A DNA stretch of 6,547 nucleotides from Brevundimonas sp. (GTDB lineage Bacteria > Pseudomonadota > Alphaproteobacteria > Caulobacterales > Caulobacteraceae): assembly GCA_024711185.1 (NCBI GenBank), contig JANJTI010000350.1, positions 1-6,547 of the forward strand, read 5' to 3'. This document shows, one piece after another, positions 1 through 5,518 of the stretch (the first letter of the stretch is position 1; each line of letters opens with the position of its first letter). Both the position numbers and the translations under genes were made by a program. Below the pieces are notes generated by a model. It did not search any database. It saw only the letters and a list, made by a program, of their open reading frames with translations, and was not told where the DNA came from.

Positions 1-303
1 ATGTACCTGTTCGACGGCGTCGGCGGGCCGCGCGCCCGCTCCGAGGCCCTGACCTGGCTCCTGCGCGCCGCCGAGCGCGGCCTCGTCGACAGCCAGTACA
101 ATGTCGGTCGGCTTTACGAGACCGGAGACGAGGGCATCACGCCGGATCACACCCAGGCGCTGCAGTGGTATCTCGTTGCGGCCCGAGCCGGCGACGGCGA
201 CGCGCCGGCGGCCGCCGAGCGCGTGCAGGCCGCCTTGCCGTCCAGCGAACAGGAGCGGGCACGGGCCGAGGCGGCGCGGTTCGCGGTCCAGCCGCTCGCC
301 TGA
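1..303 (+). CDS. C-terminal part of a Sel1-repeat (TPR-like) protein, cut by the window edge
   Basis: The 100 visible residues contain Sel1-like helical repeats. One unit runs from about residue 14 (EALTWLLRAAERGLVDSQYN, then VGRLYETGD). A second runs from about residue 51 (TQALQWYLVAARAGDGDA). These carry the usual signature of a paired A-W/Y and A-A-x-x-G-D/V positions. An alanine- and arginine-rich tail ends in QPLA and TGA. Sel1 repeats are protein-protein interaction solenoids and are often periplasmic in alphaproteobacteria. The tail resembles, from memory, the C-termini of large PodJ-type polarity proteins or other Sel1 proteins ending just after the last repeat. The window happens to open on an in-frame ATG, but the first residues already look like the inside of a repeat (YLFDGVGGP), so the true start is probably upstream. 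The family is fairly sure; identity with PodJ is a guess. Confidence 0.75.
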   Translation: MYLFDGVGGPRARSEALTWLLRAAERGLVDSQYNVGRLYETGDEGITPDHTQALQWYLVAARAGDGDAPAAAERVQAALPSSEQERARAEAARFAVQPLA

Positions 304-410
304 GGCGCGACGGCCGGCCCTCCGCTGGCGCATCGGGTTGCACGGGCGGCCCGGGGCGTTCAGGACAGTTTCACCGTCGCCTCTCCGGCGCCTGACCTCC
401 GTTCCAGCCG

Positions 411-414
411 AAGG
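411..414 (+). promoter_or_regulatory. Ribosome binding site supporting a TTG start
   Basis: AAGG lies eight bases before TTG at 423. The reading frame is closed by TGA at 393-395, and the codons between it and 423 include no ATG or GTG. TTG at 423 is therefore the only usable start upstream of Met39, which lies beyond the first membrane segment. The 119-base gap between the Sel1 gene and this start (304-422) shows no convincing sigma70-type promoter. It contains an 8-base palindrome (GGCCGGCC, 312-319) and a widely spaced 7-base inverted repeat (GCGACGG 307-313, CCGTCGC 374-380), with no T-tract that would mark a terminator. Confidence 0.55.
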
Positions 415-422
415 CGCGTCCT

Positions 423-1346
423 TTGGATATCTATCTGCCGATCGCCGAGGTTTCGGTGAACTGGCCGCTCCTGGTGCTGCTGGGGGCGGCGGTCGGATTC
501 GTGTCCGGCCTGTTCGGAATCGGCGGCGGCTTCCTCATGGCGCCGATCCTGATCTTCCTCGGCATTCCGCCGTCGGTGGCCGTCGCCAGCCAGGCCAGCC
601 ACGTCGTGGCCTCCTCGACTTCGGGAGTGATCAGCTACGCGGGACAGAAGGCGATCGACTTCCGCATTGGCGCGGTGATGGCCGGCGGAGGGATCCTCGG
701 GGCGCTGCTGGGCGTGGAACTGTTCCGCTACCTGCGGCTCCTGGGTCAGGCGGACCTGGCCGTGGCCCTGTCCTACCTTCTGTTCCTCGGCGCCATCGGG
801 GTGCTGATGCTCTACGAGAGCCTCGGCCAGATCCTGCGCCGGGTGCGCGGCGAGGTGGTGCCGCACCGCGAGCGCCGCCGGCCGCTGTGGCTGTACGGCC
901 TGCCGCTACGCATGCGCTTTCCGCGTTCGGGCCTCTACATCAGCGCCATCCCGCCCTTCGCCCTCGGCGCCTTCGCCGGCGTGCTGTCGGCGATCATGGG
1001 GGTGGGCGGCGGCTTCATCCTCGTGCCGGCCATGCTCTACATCCTGCGCATGAAGGCCGGCGTGGTGGTCGGCACCAGCCTGTTTCAGATCATCGTCACC
1101 ACCGCCATGACCACCATCCTGCAGGCAGGCCGCAACCAGACGGTCGACATCGTGCTGTCGACCATCCTGCTGCTGGGCGGGGTGGTCGGCGCCCAGTACG
1201 GCGCCCGGTTGTCGGGTCGGTTCCGCGCCGAGGAGCTGCGGGCCGTCCTGGGGCTGATCGTTCTCCTGGTCGGCATCCAGATGGGGCTGGAGCTGTTCGT
1301 GCGTCCGTCCGAACTGTTCGCCTTCGCGCCGGGGGCGGTCGACTGA
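423..1346 (+). CDS. TauE/SafE-family membrane permease (sulfite/organosulfonate exporter-like)
   Basis: This 307-residue, strongly hydrophobic inner-membrane protein has the internal duplication typical of TauE/SafE (DUF81, PF01925). The glycine-rich motif SGLFGIGGGFLMAPIL (residues 28-43) recurs as SAIMGVGGGFILVPAM (189-204). About eight membrane segments can be placed: roughly 14-33, 37-50, 83-104, 113-131, 174-194, 197-210, 213-235 and 243-293 (the last stretch probably two helices). A basic cytoplasmic loop lies at about 138-170 (RRVRGEVVPHRERRRP). Family members export sulfite, sulfoacetate or related anions, but few have been tested, so the substrate here is unknown. The start is TTG, the only in-frame option before Met39. 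The TGA stop overlaps the ATG of the next gene, which encodes an Alph_Pro_TM protein, so the two are probably made together. The length is usual for the larger alphaproteobacterial members paired with Alph_Pro_TM. Confidence 0.9.
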   Translation: MDIYLPIAEVSVNWPLLVLLGAAVGFVSGLFGIGGGFLMAPILIFLGIPPSVAVASQASHVVASSTSGVISYAGQKAIDFRIGAVMAGGGILGALLGVELFRYLRLLGQADLAVALSYLLFLGAIGVLMLYESLGQILRRVRGEVVPHRERRRPLWLYGLPLRMRFPRSGLYISAIPPFALGAFAGVLSAIMGVGGGFILVPAMLYILRMKAGVVVGTSLFQIIVTTAMTTILQAGRNQTVDIVLSTILLLGGVVGAQYGARLSGRFRAEELRAVLGLIVLLVGIQMGLELFVRPSELFAFAPGAVD

Positions 1347-2152
1347 TGCAGGCGCTTCCACCACCGCCGCCGGCGATCGCGGCTCCCGCCCCTGAGCGAT
1401 CAGCCTCGACCGTGGACGAGGTCCGCGTCGCCGCCGCCCTGACCGACGCCCGGGTGATGGTCGACTCCGGCTTCCGCGGCGCCTCGATTGTGCTCTACGG
1501 AGCCGTGTTCAATCCGTCCGACACCCCGGCAGACGTGGTCGTGGTGGTGCGCGGGCCCGACGCCCCGGTGCGCCTGGTGAAGAAGACCCGCAACATGGGG
1601 GTGTGGCTGAACAGCCGGCCGGTGCTGTTCGAGGGGGCGCCCGGTTTCTACATGACCGCCTCCACCCGGCCCTTGGGCGACATCGCCGAGTTTGGCCAGC
1701 TGCGCCGGCTCGGCGTGGGTCTCGACCACCTGCGCATCAACGCGCCGGAGGAGAGCCGCACCGTCACCCGCTACGGCGTCAGGGACGTGGTGGTCAGCCG
1801 GCTCGGCGAGGACTACCTCGACTGGCGTCGTGCGGTGATCCGCCTGCGCGAGGCGGCGGCGCTGTACAACAGCGATCCCGACGGCGTGGCCTTCGTCGAC
1901 GAAGGCCTGTTCCGCGCCGAGGTCGAACTGCCCACGGTCGCACCCACCGGCAAGTATTTCGCCGAGGTCTGGCTGTTCCAGGAGGGCGAGCCGGTGTCGG
2001 TGTCCAACCTGACCCTGACGGTCGAGAAGGTCGGGCTCGAGCGCGACATCTACGAGTTCGCCCATCGCCGGCCGTGGAGCTACGGCGTGCTCTGCGTCCT
2101 GCTGGCCGCCTTCACCGGCTGGGGGGCCAGCCGGGTGTTCCGGAGGGAGTGA
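1346..2152 (+). CDS. Alph_Pro_TM / TIGR02186 family protein, single C-terminal membrane anchor
   Basis: The protein has 268 residues. Two family-like blocks can be seen: a beta-rich segment SGFRGASIVLYGAVFNP (41-57) followed by a hydrophobic strand VVVVVRGP (64-71), and the region around VRLVKKTRNMGVWLN (75-89) with FYMTASTRPL after it. A tyrosine-rich stretch follows (KYFAEVWLFQEG, 203-214). One membrane segment near the end (about 244-263) is followed by RVFRRE, which suggests a large N-terminal domain outside the cytoplasm and a short cytoplasmic tail. From memory this is PF09608/TIGR02186, a family of unknown function that usually sits beside a TauE/SafE permease, as here. ATG at 1346 overlaps the upstream stop (TGATG), so translation is probably coupled. 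No ATG, GTG or TTG lies close upstream in this frame. Oddly, the N-terminus is MQALPPPPPAIAAPAPE rather than a hydrophobic signal peptide. The function, perhaps as partner or sensor of the permease, is inferred only from the pairing. Confidence 0.85.
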   Translation: MQALPPPPPAIAAPAPERSASTVDEVRVAAALTDARVMVDSGFRGASIVLYGAVFNPSDTPADVVVVVRGPDAPVRLVKKTRNMGVWLNSRPVLFEGAPGFYMTASTRPLGDIAEFGQLRRLGVGLDHLRINAPEESRTVTRYGVRDVVVSRLGEDYLDWRRAVIRLREAAALYNSDPDGVAFVDEGLFRAEVELPTVAPTGKYFAEVWLFQEGEPVSVSNLTLTVEKVGLERDIYEFAHRRPWSYGVLCVLLAAFTGWGASRVFRRE

Positions 2153-2158
2153 CGTCGT

Positions 2159-2491
2159 TCAGCTACAGCGGCCGACGGCGTCCGGGGCCTTGGCCCTGTG
2201 CTCCCCGTCCCGGAGTGGCGGGCTCGCGGTGGCGAGAACCACCGTCTCGCCAGCGGGGACCAGCACCCAGGGGCGGCCGACCAGGCGCGCGCACACGGGA
2301 AACGGATTGGAGTTGTGCGCGCGGTGAACGATCTGGGCGCCGCCGAGGAAGGAGTCCTCCTCATGGTTGATCGTGAAGCCAACCCCCTGGCTCTCGCCGT
2401 AGTGCAGTTGCTGCTGGATCATCGTCGCCTCGCACGCCGCGACAGCGGCCGTGCCGGCGAGTACGACGACCGTGATCAAGGGGCGCTTCAT
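2159..2491 (-). CDS. Small predicted lipoprotein of unknown function
   Basis: The gene encodes 110 residues that begin MKRPLITVVVLAGTAAVAAC. Lys2-Arg3, a hydrophobic core and a lipobox-like VAAC ending at Cys20 fit a lipoprotein signal peptide; the mature protein would start at Cys20. An alternative is ordinary signal peptidase I cleavage near the same place. The mature part of about 90 residues contains FTINHEEDSFLGG, PFPVCARLVGRPWVLVPAGE and a C-terminal GRCS. Cys67 and Cys109 could form a disulfide in the envelope. I recognise no family. The start at Met 2491 is preferred over an upstream in-frame ATG (2518) because GGAGG lies five bases before it and the signal peptide begins exactly there. 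The gene converges on the Alph_Pro_TM gene with only six bases between stop codons. It lies downstream of hisC on the same strand, but it appears to have its own promoter. Confidence 0.75.
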   Translation of the reverse strand: MKRPLITVVVLAGTAAVAACEATMIQQQLHYGESQGVGFTINHEEDSFLGGAQIVHRAHNSNPFPVCARLVGRPWVLVPAGETVVLATASPPLRDGEHRAKAPDAVGRCS

Positions 2492-2496
2492 CGTGT

Positions 2497-2501
2497 CCTC
2501 C
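2497..2501 (-). promoter_or_regulatory. Strong ribosome binding site of the small lipoprotein gene
   Basis: GGAGG on the minus strand stands five bases before ATG at 2491. It selects this ATG over the in-frame ATG at 2518, which lies inside the predicted promoter. Confidence 0.7.
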
Positions 2502-2516
2502 CGGCCTGATCGGAGC

Positions 2517-2544
2517 AATCTAGCGCGGAAGGCTCATTGGACAA
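2517..2544 (-). promoter_or_regulatory. Predicted housekeeping promoter of the small lipoprotein gene
   Basis: On the minus strand, TTGTCCA (2544-2538) and GCTAGATT (2524-2517) are separated by 13 bases. This fits the Caulobacter sigma73 pattern as I remember it (TTGaCgS, 10-14 bases, GCTANAWC), with seven of eight -10 positions matching. Read as a classical sigma70 promoter it is TTGTCC, 16 bases after the hexamer, TAGATT. Transcription would start near 2510, giving a leader of about 20 bases that just contains the ribosome binding site. It would let the lipoprotein gene be transcribed independently of hisC upstream. This is a consensus match only. Confidence 0.5.
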
Positions 2545-2586
2545 CCCTGAGGTGCGCGACGCCCGCAGCCGACGACCCGGCGAGGT

Positions 2587-3675
2587 TTAGCTGGCCGCGA
2601 ACTCGCTCATCGCGTCGATCACCGCCCGGTTCTGGTCCTCGGTTCCGACCGTGATGCGCAGGCACTCGGGCAGGCCGTAGCCGCCGACGGGCCGGACGAT
2701 GATCCCCTTCGCGTTCAGATAGTCGTTGGCCCGGGTGCACTGGTCGACGTCCCTGAAGCGGACGAGGACGAAGTTGCCTGCGCTCGGCAGGACGTCGAAG
2801 CCGAAACCGCGGATGGCCTGGGTGAGGCGCGGCCGCCAGGTGTGGATCAGCTCGCGCGAAGCCTTCTGGTGCGCCTCGTCGCCCAGCGCCGCGACGGCGG
2901 CCTCGATGCCGGGGACCGAAACGTTGAACGGCAGGCGGATGCGGTCGACGGCCTCGGCCACCTTCAGCGGGGCGTAGCCGAAGCCGATGCGCAGGCCCCC
3001 GAGGCCGTGAATCTTGGAAAAGGTGCGGGTGACGACGACGTTGTCGCTGGCACGGGCCAACGGGAAGCTGGTCTCCCAGTCCGGCTCGGTCACATATTCC
3101 GCGTAGGCCTCGTCGATGACCAGCAGGACATCGGGGCGCAGCGCCTCGTGCAGCCGGCGGATCTCCTCGCCGGTGTTGTAGCTGCCGGTCGGGTTGGACG
3201 GGCTGGAGACGTAGACGATGCGGGTGCGCTCATCGACCTGCTCCAGCAGGGCCTCCGGCGTCGCCTTGAACTCCGGCTCGGGAGCCAGCCTGACCTCGGC
3301 CTGATTGGCTCTGGCCGAGATGCGGTAGGCGAGGAAGCCGTACTGGCCGGTGACGATGTTGTCGCCGGGGGTCAGGTAGGTCTGGTTCAGCAGGGCGAAG
3401 ACCTCGTCCGAGCCGTTGCCGAAGATCAGCCGCTCGGGCTCCAGCACGTGATGGTCCGCCACCGCCTGCCGCAGCCTGGTGGCGCGCCCGTCCGGGTAGA
3501 TGTGGATGTTGCGCACCGCCGCCTCGTAGGCCTCACGCGCCTTCTCGCCCGCGCCCAGCATGTTCTCGTTGGAGGACAGCTTCATAGGCTCGGCCACGCC
3601 CTCGATCTTCGACTTGCCGCCGACGTAGGGCGCGATGTCGAGGATGCCGGGCTTGGGCGTCGGAAGGTCGGTCAT
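2587..3675 (-). CDS. hisC: Histidinol-phosphate / aromatic aminotransferase (HisC, PLP fold type I)
   Basis: This complete 362-residue protein belongs to aminotransferase class I/II, HisC branch. It transfers an amino group between glutamate and imidazole acetol phosphate, and members of this branch in alphaproteobacteria may also act on aromatic keto acids. Visible active-site landmarks are SSNEN near residue 34; Tyr60 in IYPDG; the phosphate-binding GNGSDE (86-91); SNPTG with Asn161; Asp188 in VIDEAYAEY, which contacts the cofactor ring nitrogen; Lys221 in TFSKIHGLGGLRIG, the Schiff-base lysine; Arg229, which binds the cofactor phosphate; and Arg340 in CLRIT, which binds the substrate carboxylate. 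All look intact. The start at 3675 has GAGAG five bases upstream, overlapping the stop of the chorismate-mutase-like gene eight bases away, so it is the last gene of that operon. Its neighbour favours an aromatic amino acid role as well as, or instead of, histidine synthesis; sequence alone does not decide this. Confidence 0.93.
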   Translation of the reverse strand: MTDLPTPKPGILDIAPYVGGKSKIEGVAEPMKLSSNENMLGAGEKAREAYEAAVRNIHIYPDGRATRLRQAVADHHVLEPERLIFGNGSDEVFALLNQTYLTPGDNIVTGQYGFLAYRISARANQAEVRLAPEPEFKATPEALLEQVDERTRIVYVSSPSNPTGSYNTGEEIRRLHEALRPDVLLVIDEAYAEYVTEPDWETSFPLARASDNVVVTRTFSKIHGLGGLRIGFGYAPLKVAEAVDRIRLPFNVSVPGIEAAVAALGDEAHQKASRELIHTWRPRLTQAIRGFGFDVLPSAGNFVLVRFRDVDQCTRANDYLNAKGIIVRPVGGYGLPECLRITVGTEDQNRAVIDAMSEFAAS

Positions 3676-3683
3676 GCGGGCTC

Positions 3684-4367
3684 TCAGAACACGGGGGCGG
3701 CGCCGATGACGCCGATCAGGTCGCCGGGCGCGGATGCGAGCCGCCCGTCCTCGGCCTGCACATAACCCGCCAGCGCGAACAGCTTCAACCCGCCGACCGC
3801 TATCAGGGGAGTCGCGGCCAGTCCGGCGTCGGCCAGCATCGCCACGATGCGGGCGTCCGGCAGGCCGCTGTCCGTGGCCCAGAAGGTCCGATCGTCGCCG
3901 GTTGGGCCGGGCGCCGCCTTTCGGACCATCAGCGCGCGGGGATGCCCGGCGGCATGGTCCGGCAGGGCGGCGATCACGCGCAGCTCCGGCTCGGCCAGCA
4001 ACCGCCCCCACCAAGGCGAGGCGGGGGTCAGGTCCATCAGGGCGCGGGCGCCGCCGCGGACCGCCTGCAGCGCCGCCTCGGGCCTGGCCGCCAGCTGCGC
4101 GACGAGCCCATAGCGGTCGGCGGCGAGCACCTGGCTCGCCGGCCCCCAGACCACCAGCGCCGGGCCGCTGGCGGCGTCCATCCGTCCCATCACCGTCCGC
4201 GCGGCGGCGGCCTCGGCCGGCGACAGGCCGGCGAGGACGGCGCGCAGGGCGATGGCCTCGGCGTCCGGGGTGGCGCGAGGGCCTGCCGCGACACGGGCGC
4301 GCACGGCCTCGACCACAGCGCGGTCCAGCGCCAGCCGGGTCTCGTCCGGGGGCGGCTCGCGCAGCAT
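3684..4367 (-). CDS. Chorismate-mutase-like protein with C-terminal ACT-like region; AroQ part looks shortened
   Basis: The protein has 227 residues. Its C-terminal two thirds resemble, from memory, the alphaproteobacterial 'chorismate mutase' proteins encoded beside hisC. Recognisable stretches are LVVWGP (71-76), PASPWWGRLLAEPELRV (115-131), DDRTFWATDSG (158-168) and GGLKLFALAGYVQAEDGRL (192-210), followed by LIGVIGAAP. This part looks like a regulatory or ACT-like domain. The N-terminal 67 residues correspond to the helical AroQ domain but are short: I see the later helices (PDAEAIALRAVLAGL, then AARTVMGRMDAAS) without the usual first-helix pattern L-x-x-L/I-R-x-x-I-D or a clear catalytic lysine. 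Chorismate mutase converts chorismate to prephenate on the way to phenylalanine and tyrosine; whether this protein does so is uncertain. ATG at 4367 overlaps the DUF2125 stop (TGATG), and hisC follows after eight bases. The frame is open further upstream, but that sequence is low-complexity shadow of DUF2125. Confidence 0.72.
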   Translation of the reverse strand: MLREPPPDETRLALDRAVVEAVRARVAAGPRATPDAEAIALRAVLAGLSPAEAAAARTVMGRMDAASGPALVVWGPASQVLAADRYGLVAQLAARPEAALQAVRGGARALMDLTPASPWWGRLLAEPELRVIAALPDHAAGHPRALMVRKAAPGPTGDDRTFWATDSGLPDARIVAMLADAGLAATPLIAVGGLKLFALAGYVQAEDGRLASAPGDLIGVIGAAPVF

Positions 4368-5413
4368 CAGAACAGCTTCGGCGCCGGCGCGAGGGCGAAG
4401 GGCCCCAGCCATGTACGTCCATTCTCGAAGCGGACCACCAGGTCCACGGGGCGATCTCCGGCCGCCGCCGCCGCGGCCGCTGCGCCTGCCGCGCCGACCC
4501 GATCGACCGCGCCCGAACGCGCTCCCGCCAGTCCGGCGACGGCGTCCATCGGCCGCTCGGCCCGCAGCGACACCTCGCCCGTCAGCCGCCCGTCGGGACC
4601 GGCCGAAAGTCCGGCGCTCTCCACGCGGGCCCGGCTTTCCCCGGCCGAGAGCTCGCCGCGAACCGCCGTGAGCCGTCCGCCGCCGGCGGTCCAGTTGGCC
4701 AGCAGGCCGGCGGCGTCGGGACCGCTCAGCCGGCTGGCGGCGACCACCGTCGCCTCGACCTCGGCGGTCAGCCGGCCCTCGCGCGTCGCCGCCTCGACCG
4801 GGCCGTCGCGCCGCCCGCGCGCGTCGATCAGGCGGAACAGCACGTCCATCTCGTCGGTCCGCGCCAGGCCGTCGGTCAGGTGCGGGCGCGTGTAGAGCTC
4901 GATCCGCTCGGCCGAGGCGATGGGAAAGGGCTCCGCGTCTCGATGGGGGGTGAACACCGGCTCCACCGCCTGCAGCCGCAGATCGGGGAAGCGCGCCCGC
5001 AACTGACTGACGCTGAGCCGCAGCGCCTCCGCGCGCACTCCCATCCGGCCCTTCTCTGCGCGGTCGACGGTCAGGCCGTCGGGGGCCACGACCACCCAGC
5101 GGTCGGGGTTCCAGGCGTTGGCCTCGGCGACCAGCTCGGGCGCGGCGACGCCATGACCGGAAGGGGCCGTCACCTGCACGTGCGGAATGGACACGCGCGC
5201 CCGGAACGGCCAGCCGGTGGTGGTCACCGGCGCGTGCTCGATGGTCCAGCCGTCCTCGACCAGCGCCGCCGCCTGCGCCGCCAGTCGCGCCTCCACCTGC
5301 TTCGCCAGGTAGAACCACCAGCCCGTCCACACGGCCAGCAGCACGCCGACGACGAGAAACGGCCACAGCAGGCCGCGGCGGGGATGGCGATAGGATGGAT
5401 CGGCTTGCGTCAT
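4367..5413 (-). CDS. DUF2125 family membrane-anchored protein
   Basis: The protein has 348 residues. A short cytoplasmic head (MTQADPSYRHPRRG) is followed by one membrane helix (about 15-37, LLWPFLVVGVLLAVWTGWWF). The rest is a long region that is probably periplasmic and beta-rich. The motif TTTGWPFRARVSIP (64-77) corresponds to the G-Y/W-PFR signature I associate with DUF2125 (PF09898). Later segments such as ELVAEANAWNPDRWVVVAPDG (93-113) and RPVDLVVRFENGRTWLGPFALAPAP (321-345) also fit the family. No biochemical function is known to me; the repeated strands recall AsmA-like envelope proteins, which is only an analogy. ATG at 5413 has GGAG five bases before it. It is the first gene of the operon with the chorismate-mutase-like gene and hisC. 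An alanine run at residues 311-318 is a low-complexity linker. The spacing to the divergent VOC gene leaves about 105 bases for promoters. Confidence 0.85.
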   Translation of the reverse strand: MTQADPSYRHPRRGLLWPFLVVGVLLAVWTGWWFYLAKQVEARLAAQAAALVEDGWTIEHAPVTTTGWPFRARVSIPHVQVTAPSGHGVAAPELVAEANAWNPDRWVVVAPDGLTVDRAEKGRMGVRAEALRLSVSQLRARFPDLRLQAVEPVFTPHRDAEPFPIASAERIELYTRPHLTDGLARTDEMDVLFRLIDARGRRDGPVEAATREGRLTAEVEATVVAASRLSGPDAAGLLANWTAGGGRLTAVRGELSAGESRARVESAGLSAGPDGRLTGEVSLRAERPMDAVAGLAGARSGAVDRVGAAGAAAAAAAAGDRPVDLVVRFENGRTWLGPFALAPAPKLF

Positions 5414-5439
5414 GGAGGCTCCGGCCGCAGATCGGTTTC

Positions 5440-5469
5440 GGGATAGGGTCAGTTCCGGACCCGAGGCAA
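5440..5469 (-). promoter_or_regulatory. Weak candidate promoter for the DUF2125 operon
   Basis: On the minus strand, TTGCCTC (5469-5463) is followed after 15 bases by CCTATCCC (5447-5440). This partly fits the alphaproteobacterial -35 and -10 patterns, and it would start transcription about 20 bases before the DUF2125 ribosome binding site. The -10 match is poor (CTA and the last C only). It is listed because it is the best candidate in the 105-base divergent region. I found no comparable promoter for the VOC gene on the plus strand. Confidence 0.28.
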
Positions 5470-5507
5470 GCGGGAACGCCGCCGTTTCGGGTCCGTTCGA
5501 AGCGGAC
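5456..5507 (+). repeat. Inverted repeats with competing arms in the divergent intergenic region
   Basis: CGGACCCGA (5456-5464) is perfectly complementary to TCGGGTCCG (5487-5495). Between them, AACG (5475-5478) can pair with CGTT (5483-5486) across a four-base loop. The inner stem stacks directly on the outer one, leaving a ten-base bulge on the 5' side. The last five bases of the right arm, GTCCG (5491-5495), can instead pair with CGGAC (5503-5507) around TTCGAAG. The second hairpin ends three bases before the ribosome binding site of the VOC gene. It could be an operator or a leader RNA structure, or chance in GC-rich DNA. Confidence 0.45.
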
Positions 5508-5510
5508 GCA

Positions 5511-5515
5511 GGGAG
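5511..5515 (+). promoter_or_regulatory. Ribosome binding site of the VOC gene, bearing on the start choice
   Basis: GGGAG lies three bases before GTG at 5519 and six bases before the next codon, TTG at 5522. The spacing favours TTG 5522 slightly, while GTG is the more common start codon. The two options differ by one residue and have no effect on the domain. Confidence 0.5.
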
Positions 5516-5518
5516 ACC

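Noticed and set aside
101..1345. A long open frame on the plus strand leading into the Alph_Pro_TM gene
   Set aside because: Its translation is Arg/Pro/Gly-rich low-complexity sequence overlapping the Sel1 and permease genes in another frame. Only the part from 1346 on resembles a real protein; the upstream opening reflects high GC with few stop codons.
1400..2065. A 221-residue open frame antisense to the Alph_Pro_TM gene
   Set aside because: His/Gln/Gly-rich composition and no domain; a shadow of the real gene on the plus strand.
2184..2197. GGGC-CTTG-GCCC hairpin as a bidirectional terminator for the converging genes
   Set aside because: The stem is only four pairs (an imperfect palindrome), it lies inside the lipoprotein coding region, and no T-tract follows on either strand.
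2842..3765. A 307-residue open frame antisense to hisC
   Set aside because: It mirrors the hisC coding frame, has biased composition, no recognisable domain and no good ribosome binding site, and hisC has a full set of active-site residues on the other strand.
3734..5446. A 570-residue open frame antisense to the chorismate-mutase-like and DUF2125 genes
   Set aside because: Arg/Pro/Ala/Gly-rich shadow translation typical of the complementary strand in GC-rich DNA. The opposite strand gives proteins with membrane helix, family motifs and coupled starts.
5452..5498. Possible SOS (LexA) box near the divergent promoters
   Set aside because: GTTC and GAAC words occur here, but none are spaced as GTTC-N7-GTTC or GAAC-N7-GAAC, the patterns I know for alphaproteobacterial LexA.
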